Assembly: GCA_025499705.1 (NCBI GenBank)
Contig: JAFMVE010000023.1
Span: forward strand, 1 to 64,000
Source of the DNA: Carboxylicivirga caseinilyticus
GTDB lineage: Bacteria > Bacteroidota > Bacteroidia > Bacteroidales > Marinilabiliaceae
Direction: 5' to 3'
Length of the DNA stretch: 64,000 bases
The translations under genes were made by a program, and so were the position numbers. Shown one piece after another: positions 36,755-46,116 of the stretch (its first letter is position 1; each line of letters starts with the position of its first letter). Under the pieces are notes generated by a model, which made no database searches, was not told where the DNA came from, and saw only the letters and a list, made by a program, of their open reading frames with translations.

Positions 36755-37897
36755 ATGGCTATTGACTACAAGCAAGTACCTTCTCCCTGTTACGTTTTAG
36801 ATGAAACACGTTTAAGAAAGAATCTTGAACTAATAAAAACAGTTCAGGACAAAGCCGGAATAGAAATAATAATGGCTTTTAAAGCCTGTGCCATGTGGAG
36901 TGCATTCCCAATCATTAACGAATACATTCCAAGAGCAGCTGCCAGCTCTATTCATGAAGCTCGTTTGGCCTTTGAAGAAATGGGAACCAAGGCTCATACT
37001 TATTCTCCGGCATTTACTCAGAAGGATATTGCTGAAATTTTAAAATACAGCAGCCATATTACCTTTAATTCTATCACTCAATTTGAAATGCATAAAGATG
37101 CGCTAGCTGCACACCCAACAGCAATTTCTGCAGGTTTACGCATCAATCCTGAATTCAGTGATGTTGAAACAGACCTGTACAATCCATGTGCTCCGGGAAC
37201 ACGTTTAGGTGTTGCAGCCAGCAATCTTCCAGCTGAACTTCCATCTGAAATTGAAGGCCTGCATTTTCATTCGTTATGCGAATCATCTTCTTATGATCTG
37301 GAAAAAACGCTGCAGGCAATTGAAAAAAGGTTCGCTTCATACCTGCAAAAGGCCAAATGGATTAATATGGGCGGTGGTCATTTAATGACTCGCAAAGACT
37401 ATGACACCGAACATCTGATTAAAATACTGAAAGCATTTAAAGATAAGTGGAATGTAAAGGTTATCCTTGAACCGGGAAGTGCTTTTATGTGGCAAACAGG
37501 TGATCTTGTTGCATCTGTTGTTGACATTGTTCTGGATCACGGAATAAGAACTGCTATTCTGGATGTTTCTTTTACAGCACACATGCCCGACTGTCTTGAA
37601 ATGCCATACAAGCCTCGAATAACAGGTGCTTATCACGAGCCTCAAAAAGATAAACCGACTTACCGTTTAGGTGGCAACAGTTGTCTTGCCGGTGATTTTA
37701 TGGGCCTTTGGTCGTTCGATGAGGAATTGAAAACAGGTGATCAGCTAATTTTCGAAGATATGATACATTATACTATGGTAAAGACAACCATGTTTAATGG
37801 TGTACCTCATCCTGCCATAGCTATATGGAATGATACAAAGGGACTGAACATTGTTCGCGAATTCGGATATGAAGATTATAAAGGTAGAATGGGCTGA
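36755..37897 (+). CDS. nspC: carboxynorspermidine decarboxylase
   Basis: A 380-residue PLP-dependent decarboxylase of the alanine-racemase-like fold III family. It removes CO2 from carboxynorspermidine or carboxyspermidine to give the triamine. Motifs: SPCYVLDETRLRKN at the start, the PLP lysine in MAFKACAMW near residue 45, GLHFHSLCES, and the C-terminal GNSCLAGDFMG with the catalytic cysteine. With the dehydrogenase at 33453 it gives the alternative route to spermidine-type polyamines known from Bacteroides and Vibrio. Confidence 0.93.
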   Translation: MAIDYKQVPSPCYVLDETRLRKNLELIKTVQDKAGIEIIMAFKACAMWSAFPIINEYIPRAAASSIHEARLAFEEMGTKAHTYSPAFTQKDIAEILKYSSHITFNSITQFEMHKDALAAHPTAISAGLRINPEFSDVETDLYNPCAPGTRLGVAASNLPAELPSEIEGLHFHSLCESSSYDLEKTLQAIEKRFASYLQKAKWINMGGGHLMTRKDYDTEHLIKILKAFKDKWNVKVILEPGSAFMWQTGDLVASVVDIVLDHGIRTAILDVSFTAHMPDCLEMPYKPRITGAYHEPQKDKPTYRLGGNSCLAGDFMGLWSFDEELKTGDQLIFEDMIHYTMVKTTMFNGVPHPAIAIWNDTKGLNIVREFGYEDYKGRMG

Positions 37898-37901
37898 TAG
37901 C

Positions 37902-38291
37902 CTATTCTATCTCTAGAAATTCTTTTATTGGCCCAAGATAATATTCGTTCCACCCTTCTACTATTTCATCAAAAGCTTCGTCGGGAATGTTGGTATGAAA
38001 AACATCTACCTGCACTTTATTTCCTCCCTGCGGGAAAAGCTTAATGGTAACGATCGATTGCTCTTCCTGCGGACCAAAATACCACTCCTGTACAATTCGC
38101 TGCTGGTCTTCAACTTCTAGAATATGGCCGGCAATATCTCCTTCCCAAAGTGAAAACTCCGATCCCGGAACTGTACTCATAACTGCAGGGTAACCACTCC
38201 ATAACTCAATGGTAAAAGGATTGGTGAAAGCAGCAAATACATCTTCCAACTCAGCTTTTATCTTAACGCGTGTTTTAAAATCCTTAGGCAT
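37902..38291 (-). CDS. SRPBCC (START-like, AHSA1-type) domain protein
   Basis: A small single-domain protein, 129 residues from the ATG at 38291 (MPKDFKTRVKIKAELEDVF). Upstream codons in frame reach an earlier ATG, but they add 22 residues without family likeness. AAFTNPFTIELWSG and IVQEWYFGPQEEQSIVTIKL fit the Hsp90-ATPase-activator-like branch of the family, with a hydrophobic cavity. Function unknown. It is convergent with nspC, 4 bp away. Confidence 0.8.
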   Translation of the reverse strand: MPKDFKTRVKIKAELEDVFAAFTNPFTIELWSGYPAVMSTVPGSEFSLWEGDIAGHILEVEDQQRIVQEWYFGPQEEQSIVTIKLFPQGGNKVQVDVFHTNIPDEAFDEIVEGWNEYYLGPIKEFLEIE

Positions 38292-38379
38292 ATTTGAATA
38301 TTTTTGCAAAGAAACGAAAAAAATGGCCTTGCCCCAATTGACAAGACCAAAATCCAAAAACCAGTTTCTGATATATTTC

Positions 38380-38778
38380 TTAAATACCTAAAGCATCAAT
38401 CAAATCTGCCACCCTCGATAAATGCACTTTAGAGATACTGACCATTTGTTTGCGCAGAGTCTCATGTTCTTTAAAGTACTTATGATCCATCGTTATCGGA
38501 AAATCCTTATTGTAAAACTGCATTTCATTCTCCTGAACTTTAATAAGATTGAGCAGCTTATTTAGCTGATCAACATGCTGATCGAGCACCATCAATTCAA
38601 CAGTATTTAATTCATCAATGTATTTTTCCGATTTTACTTCTTCATTCCTGTTTTTCAAAATGTCAATCTCCTGAACAAATAGGGTCAATCTGTTTTTCCA
38701 CATCTTGTATTCAAAATCAAGATCCACCAGATTTATCTTTCCGTTTCTCATAACACTGGCATTAGAAGTTATACACAT
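38380..38778 (-). CDS. hypothetical helical protein
   Basis: A protein of up to 132 residues rich in Leu, Glu, Lys and Asn, with a heptad-like stretch LVQEIDILKNRNEEVKSEKYIDELNTVE. It is probably a helical bundle or coiled coil. It has no membrane segment or signal peptide and I recognise no family. The start could be the ATG at 38751 (MRNGKINLVDLDFEYKMW). It is adjacent to the SRPBCC gene on the same strand and divergent from hemF. Confidence 0.55.
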   Translation of the reverse strand: MCITSNASVMRNGKINLVDLDFEYKMWKNRLTLFVQEIDILKNRNEEVKSEKYIDELNTVELMVLDQHVDQLNKLLNLIKVQENEMQFYNKDFPITMDHKYFKEHETLRKQMVSISKVHLSRVADLIDALGI

Positions 38779-38895
38779 GGAATGTAATCAAAAAAGAAAA
38801 CTTTTCAAAGCATTTGCAACGCAGAATTACCTTCTTGATCACCTTTATTTAAACATCCTTCTCTTTTAATCGTTTTATCCGAAAAACAATTGAAA

Positions 38896-39792
38896 ATGAC
38901 AGACGCCAAATATATATCAGAACAATTCGAAAATCTTCAACAACATATTTGCCAGGTTCTAAACGTAGCAGATGGTAAAGCATTATTTGAAATGAACTCC
39001 TGGCAAAAAGATATTGGTCATGGTATTTCAGGTGTGATGCAGGATGGCAAATACATTGAAAAAGCTGCTGTTAATTTTTCTAAAGTTAGTGGCAAATACA
39101 CGAAACAAATGGCCGGGCTATTAGGTGAAGATGCAAACCATTACACTGCAACAGGAGTTTCTTCCATTCTGCACCCTGTTAATGTTCATGTGCCCATTAT
39201 ACATATGAATGTTCGCTATTTTGAACTCGACAATGGCATTAGTTGGTTTGGTGGAGGTATTGACCTGACACCACACTATATTATAAAAGAAGATGCGAAA
39301 TGGTTTCATAAAGAATTAAAACAGGTTTGCGATAACGCTCATCCTGATTTCTACAGCAAATTTAAACCATGGGCTGATGACTATTTCTTCTTAAGTCATA
39401 GAAATGAAACACGTGGTGTTGGCGGAATATTTTTCGACAGGATTAAACCAGGAGAATACCTCAATATAAATGATTTGCTCACTTTTTGTCTGAATCTGGG
39501 CAAATTATATCCTGAGGTCTATTCTGAGTTAATTAAACTACATGGTGATAAATCAGTTACAGAACAAGAACGAAAATGGCAATTATTACGCAGAGGAAGA
39601 TATGTAGAATTTAACCTTGTTCATGACCGTGGAACCAAATTCGGTTTGGTTTCCGGAGGAAATACAGAAGCCATTCTTTTGAGTATGCCACCCGATGCTT
39701 CATGGGAATATATGCACATGCCCGAAGAAGGCTCAAAAGAGGCAGAAACACAGGCTTTACTAAAAAAAGATATTGACTGGATAAATCAATAA
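38896..39792 (+). CDS. hemF: oxygen-dependent coproporphyrinogen III oxidase
   Basis: A 298-residue enzyme of haem synthesis that turns coproporphyrinogen III into protoporphyrinogen IX using O2. The family landmarks are present: HPVNVHVPIIHMNVRYFE, WFGGGIDLTPHY, and the C-terminal block RRGRYVEFNLVHDRGTKFGL. The ATG at 38896 is preferred to a TTG at 38890. Its presence means the organism meets oxygen, although the fermentation genes further right suggest anaerobic growth too. Confidence 0.95.
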   Translation: MTDAKYISEQFENLQQHICQVLNVADGKALFEMNSWQKDIGHGISGVMQDGKYIEKAAVNFSKVSGKYTKQMAGLLGEDANHYTATGVSSILHPVNVHVPIIHMNVRYFELDNGISWFGGGIDLTPHYIIKEDAKWFHKELKQVCDNAHPDFYSKFKPWADDYFFLSHRNETRGVGGIFFDRIKPGEYLNINDLLTFCLNLGKLYPEVYSELIKLHGDKSVTEQERKWQLLRRGRYVEFNLVHDRGTKFGLVSGGNTEAILLSMPPDASWEYMHMPEEGSKEAETQALLKKDIDWINQ

Positions 39793-39925
39793 GACAACTG
39801 AAATAATTCAATTTATAATTTAATCTTCTAAATAAAAACCCACTTCACCTCTCATTTTTTCCCATTGGCAATTCAAAGCGACACACCATTCTTATTTTAT
39901 AAGTAAAATCGTGATGAATTACAAT

Positions 39926-39933
39926 AGGAGGAA
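39926..39933 (+). promoter_or_regulatory. strong ribosome-binding site
   Basis: TAGGAGGAAAAT just before the ATG at 39937 is a near-perfect Shine-Dalgarno sequence. Such sites are rare in front of the other genes here, so this gene may be highly translated. Confidence 0.6.
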
Positions 39934-39936
39934 AAT

Positions 39937-41649
39937 ATGAAAAAATTTTTATTTTATATCTTAATACTGCTGGCATTTGGAGCTGTTCAATATAGCTGCG
40001 ATCGATCTTCAGATATCGAATCCATTGAGGATGATGATGACACAGCAAGCGGTGATAGTCATGATGAAGAAATTGACTATAATTGGGATGAATCTGACGG
40101 TACCCTAATTGCCCTTGAAGGAACATCTATTCATGTGGAAGGCACAGGCGTTACTGTTTCCGGAACCGTTGCAACCATTGATAGCAGTGGCTATTACACA
40201 GTAACAGGCACACTAAATGATGGTCAGTTGAGAGTAAATTCTTCCGATAGCGAGAGCGTTCATATTCAACTGAATGGAGCGAACATCAATTGCTCAAACA
40301 ATGCAGCTATCTACATCGAAGATTCAGAAAAAACAGTAATAATGCTGGCTGATGACACCTCCAACAGTTTAACCGATGGTTCATCTTATGGAAGTGAAGC
40401 AGAAGCCAATGCTGCCTTGTATAGCAAATCAGACCTGACATTATATGGTAACGGTACATTAATCATAAATGCAAAGTACAACGACGGTATAGCCAGTAAA
40501 GATGGATTAATCATCTCAAGTGGCAATTATAATATAACTTCTGTAGACGACGCCATCAGAGGTAAGGATTACCTGATTATTAAGGATGGTGTTTTCGATC
40601 TTGATGCCGGAGGAGACGGATTTAAATCAGATAATGAAGATTCAGGTACAGGCTATATCGAAATTGATTATTGCGATTGTAATATTGTTGCCGATGGCGA
40701 TGGTATTCAGGCCTACAGTGATCTTACCATTTCAGAAGGATACTTTACCATTACCTGTGCAGGTGGTTCATCTGGTTATTTGAGTTCTGGTGCATCAGCC
40801 AAAGCTTTAAAAGCTGGTTCTACCTTACAAATTAATGCAGGTACATTCAACATTAACACCCCAGATGACGCAATTCATTCCGATGATGCATTAACAATCA
40901 TTGGGGGTACAGCAACCATATCAGCAGGAGATGATGGGTTACATGCTGATAATTCAATAGAAATAGAGGATGGTTATATAGAAATTACCAAGTGCTATGA
41001 AGGTGTTGAGAGTAATAGTATAACCATGAATGGTGGTACTGTAATTCTTCATTCAAGCGATGATGGATTCAATGCTTCTAACGGATCAGGAAGTATGTCT
41101 GCAACAAACTCTCTACTGGCAATCAATGGTGGATTTATAGCTGTATATGCATCAGGCGACGGGCTTGACTCTAACGGATCTGTTACAATGACAAATGGAA
41201 CAGTTCTTGTTCATGGTCCAATCAGCAGCGGCAATGGTGCTCTCGACTATGACGGTACCTTCAAAATAACAGGAGGTATTCTGGTAGCGGCAGGAAGTTC
41301 AGGCATGGCTGAGGCTCCTAGCTCATCCTCATCACAACCATCAGTACTTATTAAATTCACTTCAAGTTATTCGGCTGGCACGCTATTTAATCTGCAAACC
41401 AGTTCAGGTGAAGAGATTGTAACCTTTAAACCAGGTAAGACTTTTCAGTCAATTGTAGTTTCTTCTCCAAATCTTTCAGTTGGATCAACATATCAGGCCT
41501 ATATAAATGGTTCTCATAGCGGAACCGAAAACGAAGGCTTATATACAAATGGTACATACACATCAGGAAGTCAATATACAAGTTTTACAGCCTCCAGCAT
41601 AACAACCACAATAGGTAGTTCAAGTGGAGGGGGTGGTCCAGGACGTTAA
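39937..41649 (+). CDS. DUF4353 / Cthe_2159-like carbohydrate-binding lipoprotein
   Basis: A 570-residue lipoprotein (Cys21 in VQYSCDRSSD, then an acidic stretch). From about residue 80 it has a right-handed beta-helix pattern with repeated turns: SGYYTVTGTLNDGQLRVN, then several DDAIRGKDYLIIKDGVFDL- and DDGLHADNSIEIEDGYIEI-like repeats rich in Asp and Asn. Cthe_2159 of this family binds pectin-like polysaccharide and calcium (from memory). The tail ends in SSSGGGGPGR. It has its own terminator and heads a co-directional cluster with the two-component pair and the VTC/DUF4956 genes; in other genomes this family sits with VTC and DUF4956 genes. Confidence 0.85.
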   Translation: MKKFLFYILILLAFGAVQYSCDRSSDIESIEDDDDTASGDSHDEEIDYNWDESDGTLIALEGTSIHVEGTGVTVSGTVATIDSSGYYTVTGTLNDGQLRVNSSDSESVHIQLNGANINCSNNAAIYIEDSEKTVIMLADDTSNSLTDGSSYGSEAEANAALYSKSDLTLYGNGTLIINAKYNDGIASKDGLIISSGNYNITSVDDAIRGKDYLIIKDGVFDLDAGGDGFKSDNEDSGTGYIEIDYCDCNIVADGDGIQAYSDLTISEGYFTITCAGGSSGYLSSGASAKALKAGSTLQINAGTFNINTPDDAIHSDDALTIIGGTATISAGDDGLHADNSIEIEDGYIEITKCYEGVESNSITMNGGTVILHSSDDGFNASNGSGSMSATNSLLAINGGFIAVYASGDGLDSNGSVTMTNGTVLVHGPISSGNGALDYDGTFKITGGILVAAGSSGMAEAPSSSSSQPSVLIKFTSSYSAGTLFNLQTSSGEEIVTFKPGKTFQSIVVSSPNLSVGSTYQAYINGSHSGTENEGLYTNGTYTSGSQYTSFTASSITTTIGSSSGGGGPGR

Positions 41650-41668
41650 CTGTTTTTCTTTCATACTG

Positions 41669-41709
41669 AACATAGTCTCTTGCATAAGTGCAAGGGGCTA
41701 TGTTATTTC
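41669..41709 (+). terminator. terminator of the DUF4353 gene
   Basis: ACATAGTCTCTTGCA pairs with TGCAAGGGGCTATGT (two G-U pairs) around TAAG, followed by TATTT. It separates the lipoprotein from the kinase gene, though only partial termination may occur. Confidence 0.6.
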
Positions 41710-41773
41710 TTACTAACCTAAGCAAAAGGATAGTTAAAAATCATATATTTACTATTCTAATAATTAATACCAA

Positions 41774-42982
41774 GTGACAGATTCACCTTTTAAACTCAAT
41801 ACTAAATCAATAAATTGGCTGGCAGCTGTAATTATTGGCCTGTTCATCATTTTTCCTGATGTAGTAAGAAACCTTGAAAATGATGATATCATACCTGAAC
41901 GCATGGAACAATTCAGAATTCCGCCTCCCGGTCAGAATCCTGATCATATCTCGCCCAATGATCATTCATTTGAGATGCCTCCCCGAGACATGGATTTCAG
42001 TCTTCAGATGCCGGGCTCTAAACATTCATTAGCAAAAATTTTAATAGAATTCATCTATTTTTTCTTTCTCGCGTTAATACTACTCTATGTTAACAATGGT
42101 GGAGCATTGTATCTAAATTATTTTCCTTTTTTTACACGCCACCGATTAACAATTTTTATAGTATTAACGCTGATTATATGCATATTGGCTCAGTTTCTGT
42201 ATGCCGGATTAAAAGGGTTTAACAGCATGCCCGGAGGGGGACCTGATTTGGGAATATTCAATGGCATGGTGATGTTTAAATGCTTTTTCGTAGGTATCAT
42301 CACAGTTATTTTCAGTCAATTAATACAGGTATTATTCAAACAACAGGAAATAAGACTTGAAATGGAACGATTACGTTCTGAAAATCTGCGTAACCGTTTT
42401 GATGCATTAACCTCACAAATTAATCCGCATTTCTTTTTTAATTCTCTTAATGCTTTATCTGGCCTTGTAAGGATTAAAGACAATACTAATGCACTTAAAT
42501 ACATCAACGAATTATCACTCATCTTTAGATATGTATTAAAGGGTAACTGGAAAGAATTGGTTCCTCTTCAGGATGAGATGAACTTTTTATGTGCATACCG
42601 CTACCTACTTCAAATCAGGTATGGCGATCGACTTGATTTTGACATTGATGTTAATAGTGACGATTATAGCAAATACCGTCTGCCCTATCTTTCTCTTCAA
42701 CCCTTAATTGAAAATGTTATTAAACATAACACTATTAGCAGTACTCATCCGATGACAATCAAAATAAATATAAAAAACGAAGATACACTGGTGGTTTCCA
42801 ATCCCATTCAAAGTAAAATTGAAACCGAACCCGGCACCGGCATTGGCTTAAGCAACCTTAGCAATCGATATAAATTACTCTCTTCAAAGGATATAAGTAC
42901 AAATATTTCAAATGAAATATTTGTTGTAGAATTACCTTTAACACACGTGAATCAAGAACATCATGAAGGCACTGATAATTGA
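41774..42982 (+). CDS. LytS/YehU-type sensor histidine kinase
   Basis: A 402-residue membrane kinase. Membrane segments lie near residues 16-32, 88-108, 120-142 and 150-190; between the first two is a Pro/Met-rich periplasmic loop. The His_kinase domain has NPHFFFNSLNALSGLV with phosphorylated His219, and an ATPase part with LSLQPLIENVIKHN and GTGIGLSNLSNRY. It starts at GTG. The response-regulator gene overlaps its end by 20 bp. Ligand unknown. Confidence 0.9.
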   Translation: MTDSPFKLNTKSINWLAAVIIGLFIIFPDVVRNLENDDIIPERMEQFRIPPPGQNPDHISPNDHSFEMPPRDMDFSLQMPGSKHSLAKILIEFIYFFFLALILLYVNNGGALYLNYFPFFTRHRLTIFIVLTLIICILAQFLYAGLKGFNSMPGGGPDLGIFNGMVMFKCFFVGIITVIFSQLIQVLFKQQEIRLEMERLRSENLRNRFDALTSQINPHFFFNSLNALSGLVRIKDNTNALKYINELSLIFRYVLKGNWKELVPLQDEMNFLCAYRYLLQIRYGDRLDFDIDVNSDDYSKYRLPYLSLQPLIENVIKHNTISSTHPMTIKINIKNEDTLVVSNPIQSKIETEPGTGIGLSNLSNRYKLLSSKDISTNISNEIFVVELPLTHVNQEHHEGTDN

Positions 42983-43718
42983 GGATGAACACACGGCTGC
43001 AGAAAACCTGAAAGCCATCGTGCATGAAGTTGAACCCGACATTGAACTTATAGGCGTTCTGGATAGCATTCAGGCTTCCGTTGAATACATCAATAATAAT
43101 GATATGCCGGATATCGTATTTATGGATATCCACCTTGCTGACGGACAATCTTTTTTAATTTTTGAACAAGTCGAATTAACCTGTCCGGTAATTTTCACCA
43201 CAGCTTATGATGAGTATGCTCTGGAGGCATTTAAAGTAAATAGCATTGATTATCTTTTAAAACCGATCGAACCTGAAGATGTCAGTCGGGCCATCAAGAA
43301 GTTAAAACAGCTGACCAATGCCGATAAAGATGAGTATGCCAATCGGCTGGAAACTTTCATCTCTAATCGCACCAACTATACCAAAACTTTTCTTATTCCA
43401 CATAAAGACAAATTAATTCCGGTTCCAACCTCACAGATAGCCTATTTTTATACTACTAACGAAGCTGTTTCAGTCACAACCCTTGACGGCAGAACCTTCC
43501 CAATGGATAAATCATTAGACACGTTAATGAGTAAACTTGATCCGGAAAACTTCTTTAGAGCCAACCGGCAATTTATCATTGCTCACCAGGCTATAAAAGA
43601 AGTTGCAGTATGGTTTGGCAATCGTCTTTCTGCCATACTTACAGTTGCTACTCAAGAACGAATTATAATTAGTAAAGCAAGGGTATCCTCATTTAAAAAA
43701 TGGTTGATGCAAAATTAA
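42963..43718 (+). CDS. LytTR family response regulator
   Basis: A 251-residue protein with a receiver domain (residues 1-115, phosphorylated Asp55 in IVFMDIHLADG, Lys in NSIDYLLKPIEPED) and a LytTR DNA-binding domain (about 145-250, IAYFYTTNEAVSVTTLDGRTF to FFRANRQFIIAHQAIKE). It is translationally coupled to the kinase and likely controls the nearby genes; a 200-bp gap before the VTC gene could hold its target site. Confidence 0.93.
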   Translation: MKALIIEDEHTAAENLKAIVHEVEPDIELIGVLDSIQASVEYINNNDMPDIVFMDIHLADGQSFLIFEQVELTCPVIFTTAYDEYALEAFKVNSIDYLLKPIEPEDVSRAIKKLKQLTNADKDEYANRLETFISNRTNYTKTFLIPHKDKLIPVPTSQIAYFYTTNEAVSVTTLDGRTFPMDKSLDTLMSKLDPENFFRANRQFIIAHQAIKEVAVWFGNRLSAILTVATQERIIISKARVSSFKKWLMQN

Positions 43719-43920
43719 CTCCATTTTTAAGCTCCTGAAAATTCCTAGTTCACCTGCCAAATTGGTTGCTTAATAGTCAAAGGCTTATACTTTTTCCTTC
43801 ATTTAGGGTAAAATCGCAATGGAAAGAGATTAAAGAAATGAGTATTTCGCTCATTCCACACACAGGTAAATAAGTATAAATCTGTTCGGTTAAAACTGAA
43901 TATAAAATTAAGCAGGAGCA

Positions 43921-44697
43921 ATGAAAATATTGGACACTTCATGTTTCCGTCCCATATCTCTCGAACAAATGGATGGAGTAAAGTTAATGAGTCGCACCGA
44001 TACAAAATTCTGTGCCACCATGGACCAGCTTAACGAGTTGTTTCAAAAAATCCAGCCACATTATTATGCCCTGACGATGGATGGTGAAAATCAACTTCCA
44101 TACGAAACAACCTATTTTGATACTCCTTCTGCAAACATGTATTCCAATCATGTTAGAGGTAAGAAGAATCGATATAAAATACGACGCAGAACCTACTTGT
44201 CAACAGGGATTCATTTCCTGGAAATCAAATTTAAAAACAACAAGGGTAGAACAATCAAGGAAAGAATTTCTACACCCGTTGCATTTGATAAATTAAGTGG
44301 TAATGAACAAAACTTTTTATCTCAGAACACACCTTTTGATCCAACTTATCTAAAACCAGGATTACAGAACAGTTTTCTTAGAATCACATTGGTAAATAAG
44401 AACTTTAAAGAAAGGTGTACCATTGATTTTAATCTTCAATTTACAGGAAAAGACGAAACTGTTTTATTGAAGGATCTGGCCATTATTGAATTGAAGACTG
44501 GTGACAGAAATAATCAATCTGAATTGGGCCTGGCTTTGCGTGAACTTCGTATAAGACCTTCTGGTTTCAGCAAATACGCAATGGGCAGATCTCTCGTTGA
44601 TGAACAAATTAAGTCGAATGCCATCAGACCTCAATTACGTAATCTTTACAAACTTTCAAGAATATCATTTTTAACTCATCAATTAACATCGAATTAA
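43921..44697 (+). CDS. VTC-domain polyphosphate polymerase
   Basis: A 258-residue cytoplasmic protein with the VTC catalytic fold, a tunnel enzyme that builds polyphosphate from ATP in yeast Vtc4. Substrate-tunnel residues seen: SRTDTKF near residue 22, YETTYFDT, the basic RYKIRRRTY near 82, FLEIKFKNNKGRTIKERI, and AIIELKTGDR. It lacks SPX and membrane domains, as bacterial forms do. The next gene starts in the same base pair as its stop, so a joint product is likely. Its bacterial function is not established. Confidence 0.88.
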   Translation: MKILDTSCFRPISLEQMDGVKLMSRTDTKFCATMDQLNELFQKIQPHYYALTMDGENQLPYETTYFDTPSANMYSNHVRGKKNRYKIRRRTYLSTGIHFLEIKFKNNKGRTIKERISTPVAFDKLSGNEQNFLSQNTPFDPTYLKPGLQNSFLRITLVNKNFKERCTIDFNLQFTGKDETVLLKDLAIIELKTGDRNNQSELGLALRELRIRPSGFSKYAMGRSLVDEQIKSNAIRPQLRNLYKLSRISFLTHQLTSN

Positions 44698-45380
44698 TGA
44701 ATACATATTTTGCAATCATCACATCCATGTTTTCTCAATTATTAAAAACATTTTCATGGGAGGAGGATATCCGTTTTTTAGATATTAAACTGATAAACAT
44801 TGGTGACTTCACCGAATTGGTAGTTCGCTTTGCACTTAACTTACTGCTCATTTTTATCATTGTACATTTCATGTACGCCCGAAACAGCAAACGCAAAGAT
44901 TTTTATTTCAGCTATTTATCAATAGGTGTAATTGTATTCTTAATGTGTTTTCTACTAAGTAGTGTAAAACTCGAATTAGGATTTGCGATGGGGCTCTTCG
45001 CCATTTTTGGTATTATACGCTATCGAACAGACGCTATTCCAATTAAGGAAATGACTTACTTGTTCATCGTTATCGGAATCTCCGTTATCAACGCTTTGGC
45101 CAATAAAAAAGTAAGTTATACTGAATTGATGTTCACAAACGGCATCATCTTACTAGGGTTATGGTTTCTCGAAAAACGCTTAAGCCTGAAACAGGAAAAT
45201 AGCATCACTTTAATTTATGAGAAGATTGAGAATATTAATACCATGAGAAAAAGTGAATTGTTAGCAGACTTACAAGAAAGAACAGGAATTGCAATCAAAC
45301 GCTACGAGATTCAGAAGATAGACTTCCTGAGAGACATTGCTGAAATCACACTGTTTTATAACGTAAATGGTAACGATTAA
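44697..45380 (+). CDS. DUF4956 membrane protein
   Basis: A 227-residue protein with four membrane segments (about residues 38-58, 70-92, 98-118, 128-162) and a cytoplasmic C-terminal domain of about 65 residues. GLFAIFGIIRYRTDAIPIKEMTYLF is the conserved loop of DUF4956, a family nearly always found beside VTC-domain genes. Overlap with the VTC gene (1 bp) suggests physical coupling. It might conduct the polymer across the membrane, as Vtc membrane subunits do in yeast. That is inference. Confidence 0.85.
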   Translation: MNTYFAIITSMFSQLLKTFSWEEDIRFLDIKLINIGDFTELVVRFALNLLLIFIIVHFMYARNSKRKDFYFSYLSIGVIVFLMCFLLSSVKLELGFAMGLFAIFGIIRYRTDAIPIKEMTYLFIVIGISVINALANKKVSYTELMFTNGIILLGLWFLEKRLSLKQENSITLIYEKIENINTMRKSELLADLQERTGIAIKRYEIQKIDFLRDIAEITLFYNVNGND

Positions 45381-45399
45381 TCATTATAACAGGAAATTA

Positions 45400-46053
45400 A
45401 TGAAGTTTAAATTATTTATATTCAGATACTTTTCGGTCATTCTTCTATTGTTGATGGTACTACCATTATCTGCGCAGAATGCTGAAAACGAATGGCAAAC
45501 CCGCACTGCCTTTACTGCTCAATTTAAACTGGCTAAGAAATTAAAGCTGGAGCTTTCTCCTGAATTTCGCTTTGAAGACCAGTTTAAACTCGATCGTACT
45601 CAACTGGAAGCCGAATTAGAATACAAGGCCTTTAAAAATATCTCATTTGCTGCACGATACCAGTACATTATCAATTACAGAGATAATAAAGATACGGAGT
45701 ATTTACCACGGTACATGTTGAGTGCCTCATACAAGAAGAGCTTTGATCGCTGGACACCTGGTTTTCGATTAAGTTATACTGATTATAATGACGACAACGA
45801 TGGATCGGCTTTTTTCAGGTATAAAGGTTCGTTAGAATATAATATAAAGAACAGTAAACTTACACCCGAGGCAAGCATTCAGGCCTATCACGACCTAACC
45901 AACTCTGATTGGTACAAAATAAGATACGGATTAGGATTTAGTTATAAGCTATTTAAAAAGAACAGCATAAGCTTATCCTATAATTTGGATTACTATTTAA
46001 ACGAAGCCAGAAACCGACATATCATAGATATAGGTTACAAAATCAAGTTTTAG
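45400..46053 (+). CDS. DUF2490 family outer-membrane protein
   Basis: A 217-residue beta-barrel-like protein. A signal peptide (to about residue 27, LPLSAQNAE) precedes alternating beta strands (NEWQTRTAFTAQFKLAKKLKLELSPEFRFEDQF) and an aromatic end (IIDIGYKIKF). The ATG at 45400 is preferred to one 33 nt upstream inside the DUF4956 gene because the signal peptide starts here. DUF2490 function is unknown. It ends the VTC cluster and is followed by a terminator. Confidence 0.8.
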   Translation: MKFKLFIFRYFSVILLLLMVLPLSAQNAENEWQTRTAFTAQFKLAKKLKLELSPEFRFEDQFKLDRTQLEAELEYKAFKNISFAARYQYIINYRDNKDTEYLPRYMLSASYKKSFDRWTPGFRLSYTDYNDDNDGSAFFRYKGSLEYNIKNSKLTPEASIQAYHDLTNSDWYKIRYGLGFSYKLFKKNSISLSYNLDYYLNEARNRHIIDIGYKIKF

Positions 46054-46060
46054 CAACAAA

Positions 46061-46110
46061 CCGGAAGAGTTACTAAATTCCCAATTGTAAAAAGACTCTT
46101 CCGGTTTTAT
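46061..46110 (+). terminator. terminator of the VTC cluster
   Basis: CCGGAAGAGT pairs with ACTCTTCCGG, followed by TTTTATTT, 7 bp after the DUF2490 stop. Confidence 0.85.
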
Positions 46111-46116
46111 TTCATT

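Noticed and set aside
39871-39886. AAAGCGACAC, like half of the REP core near 640
   Set aside because: No inverse half beside it, so no palindrome.
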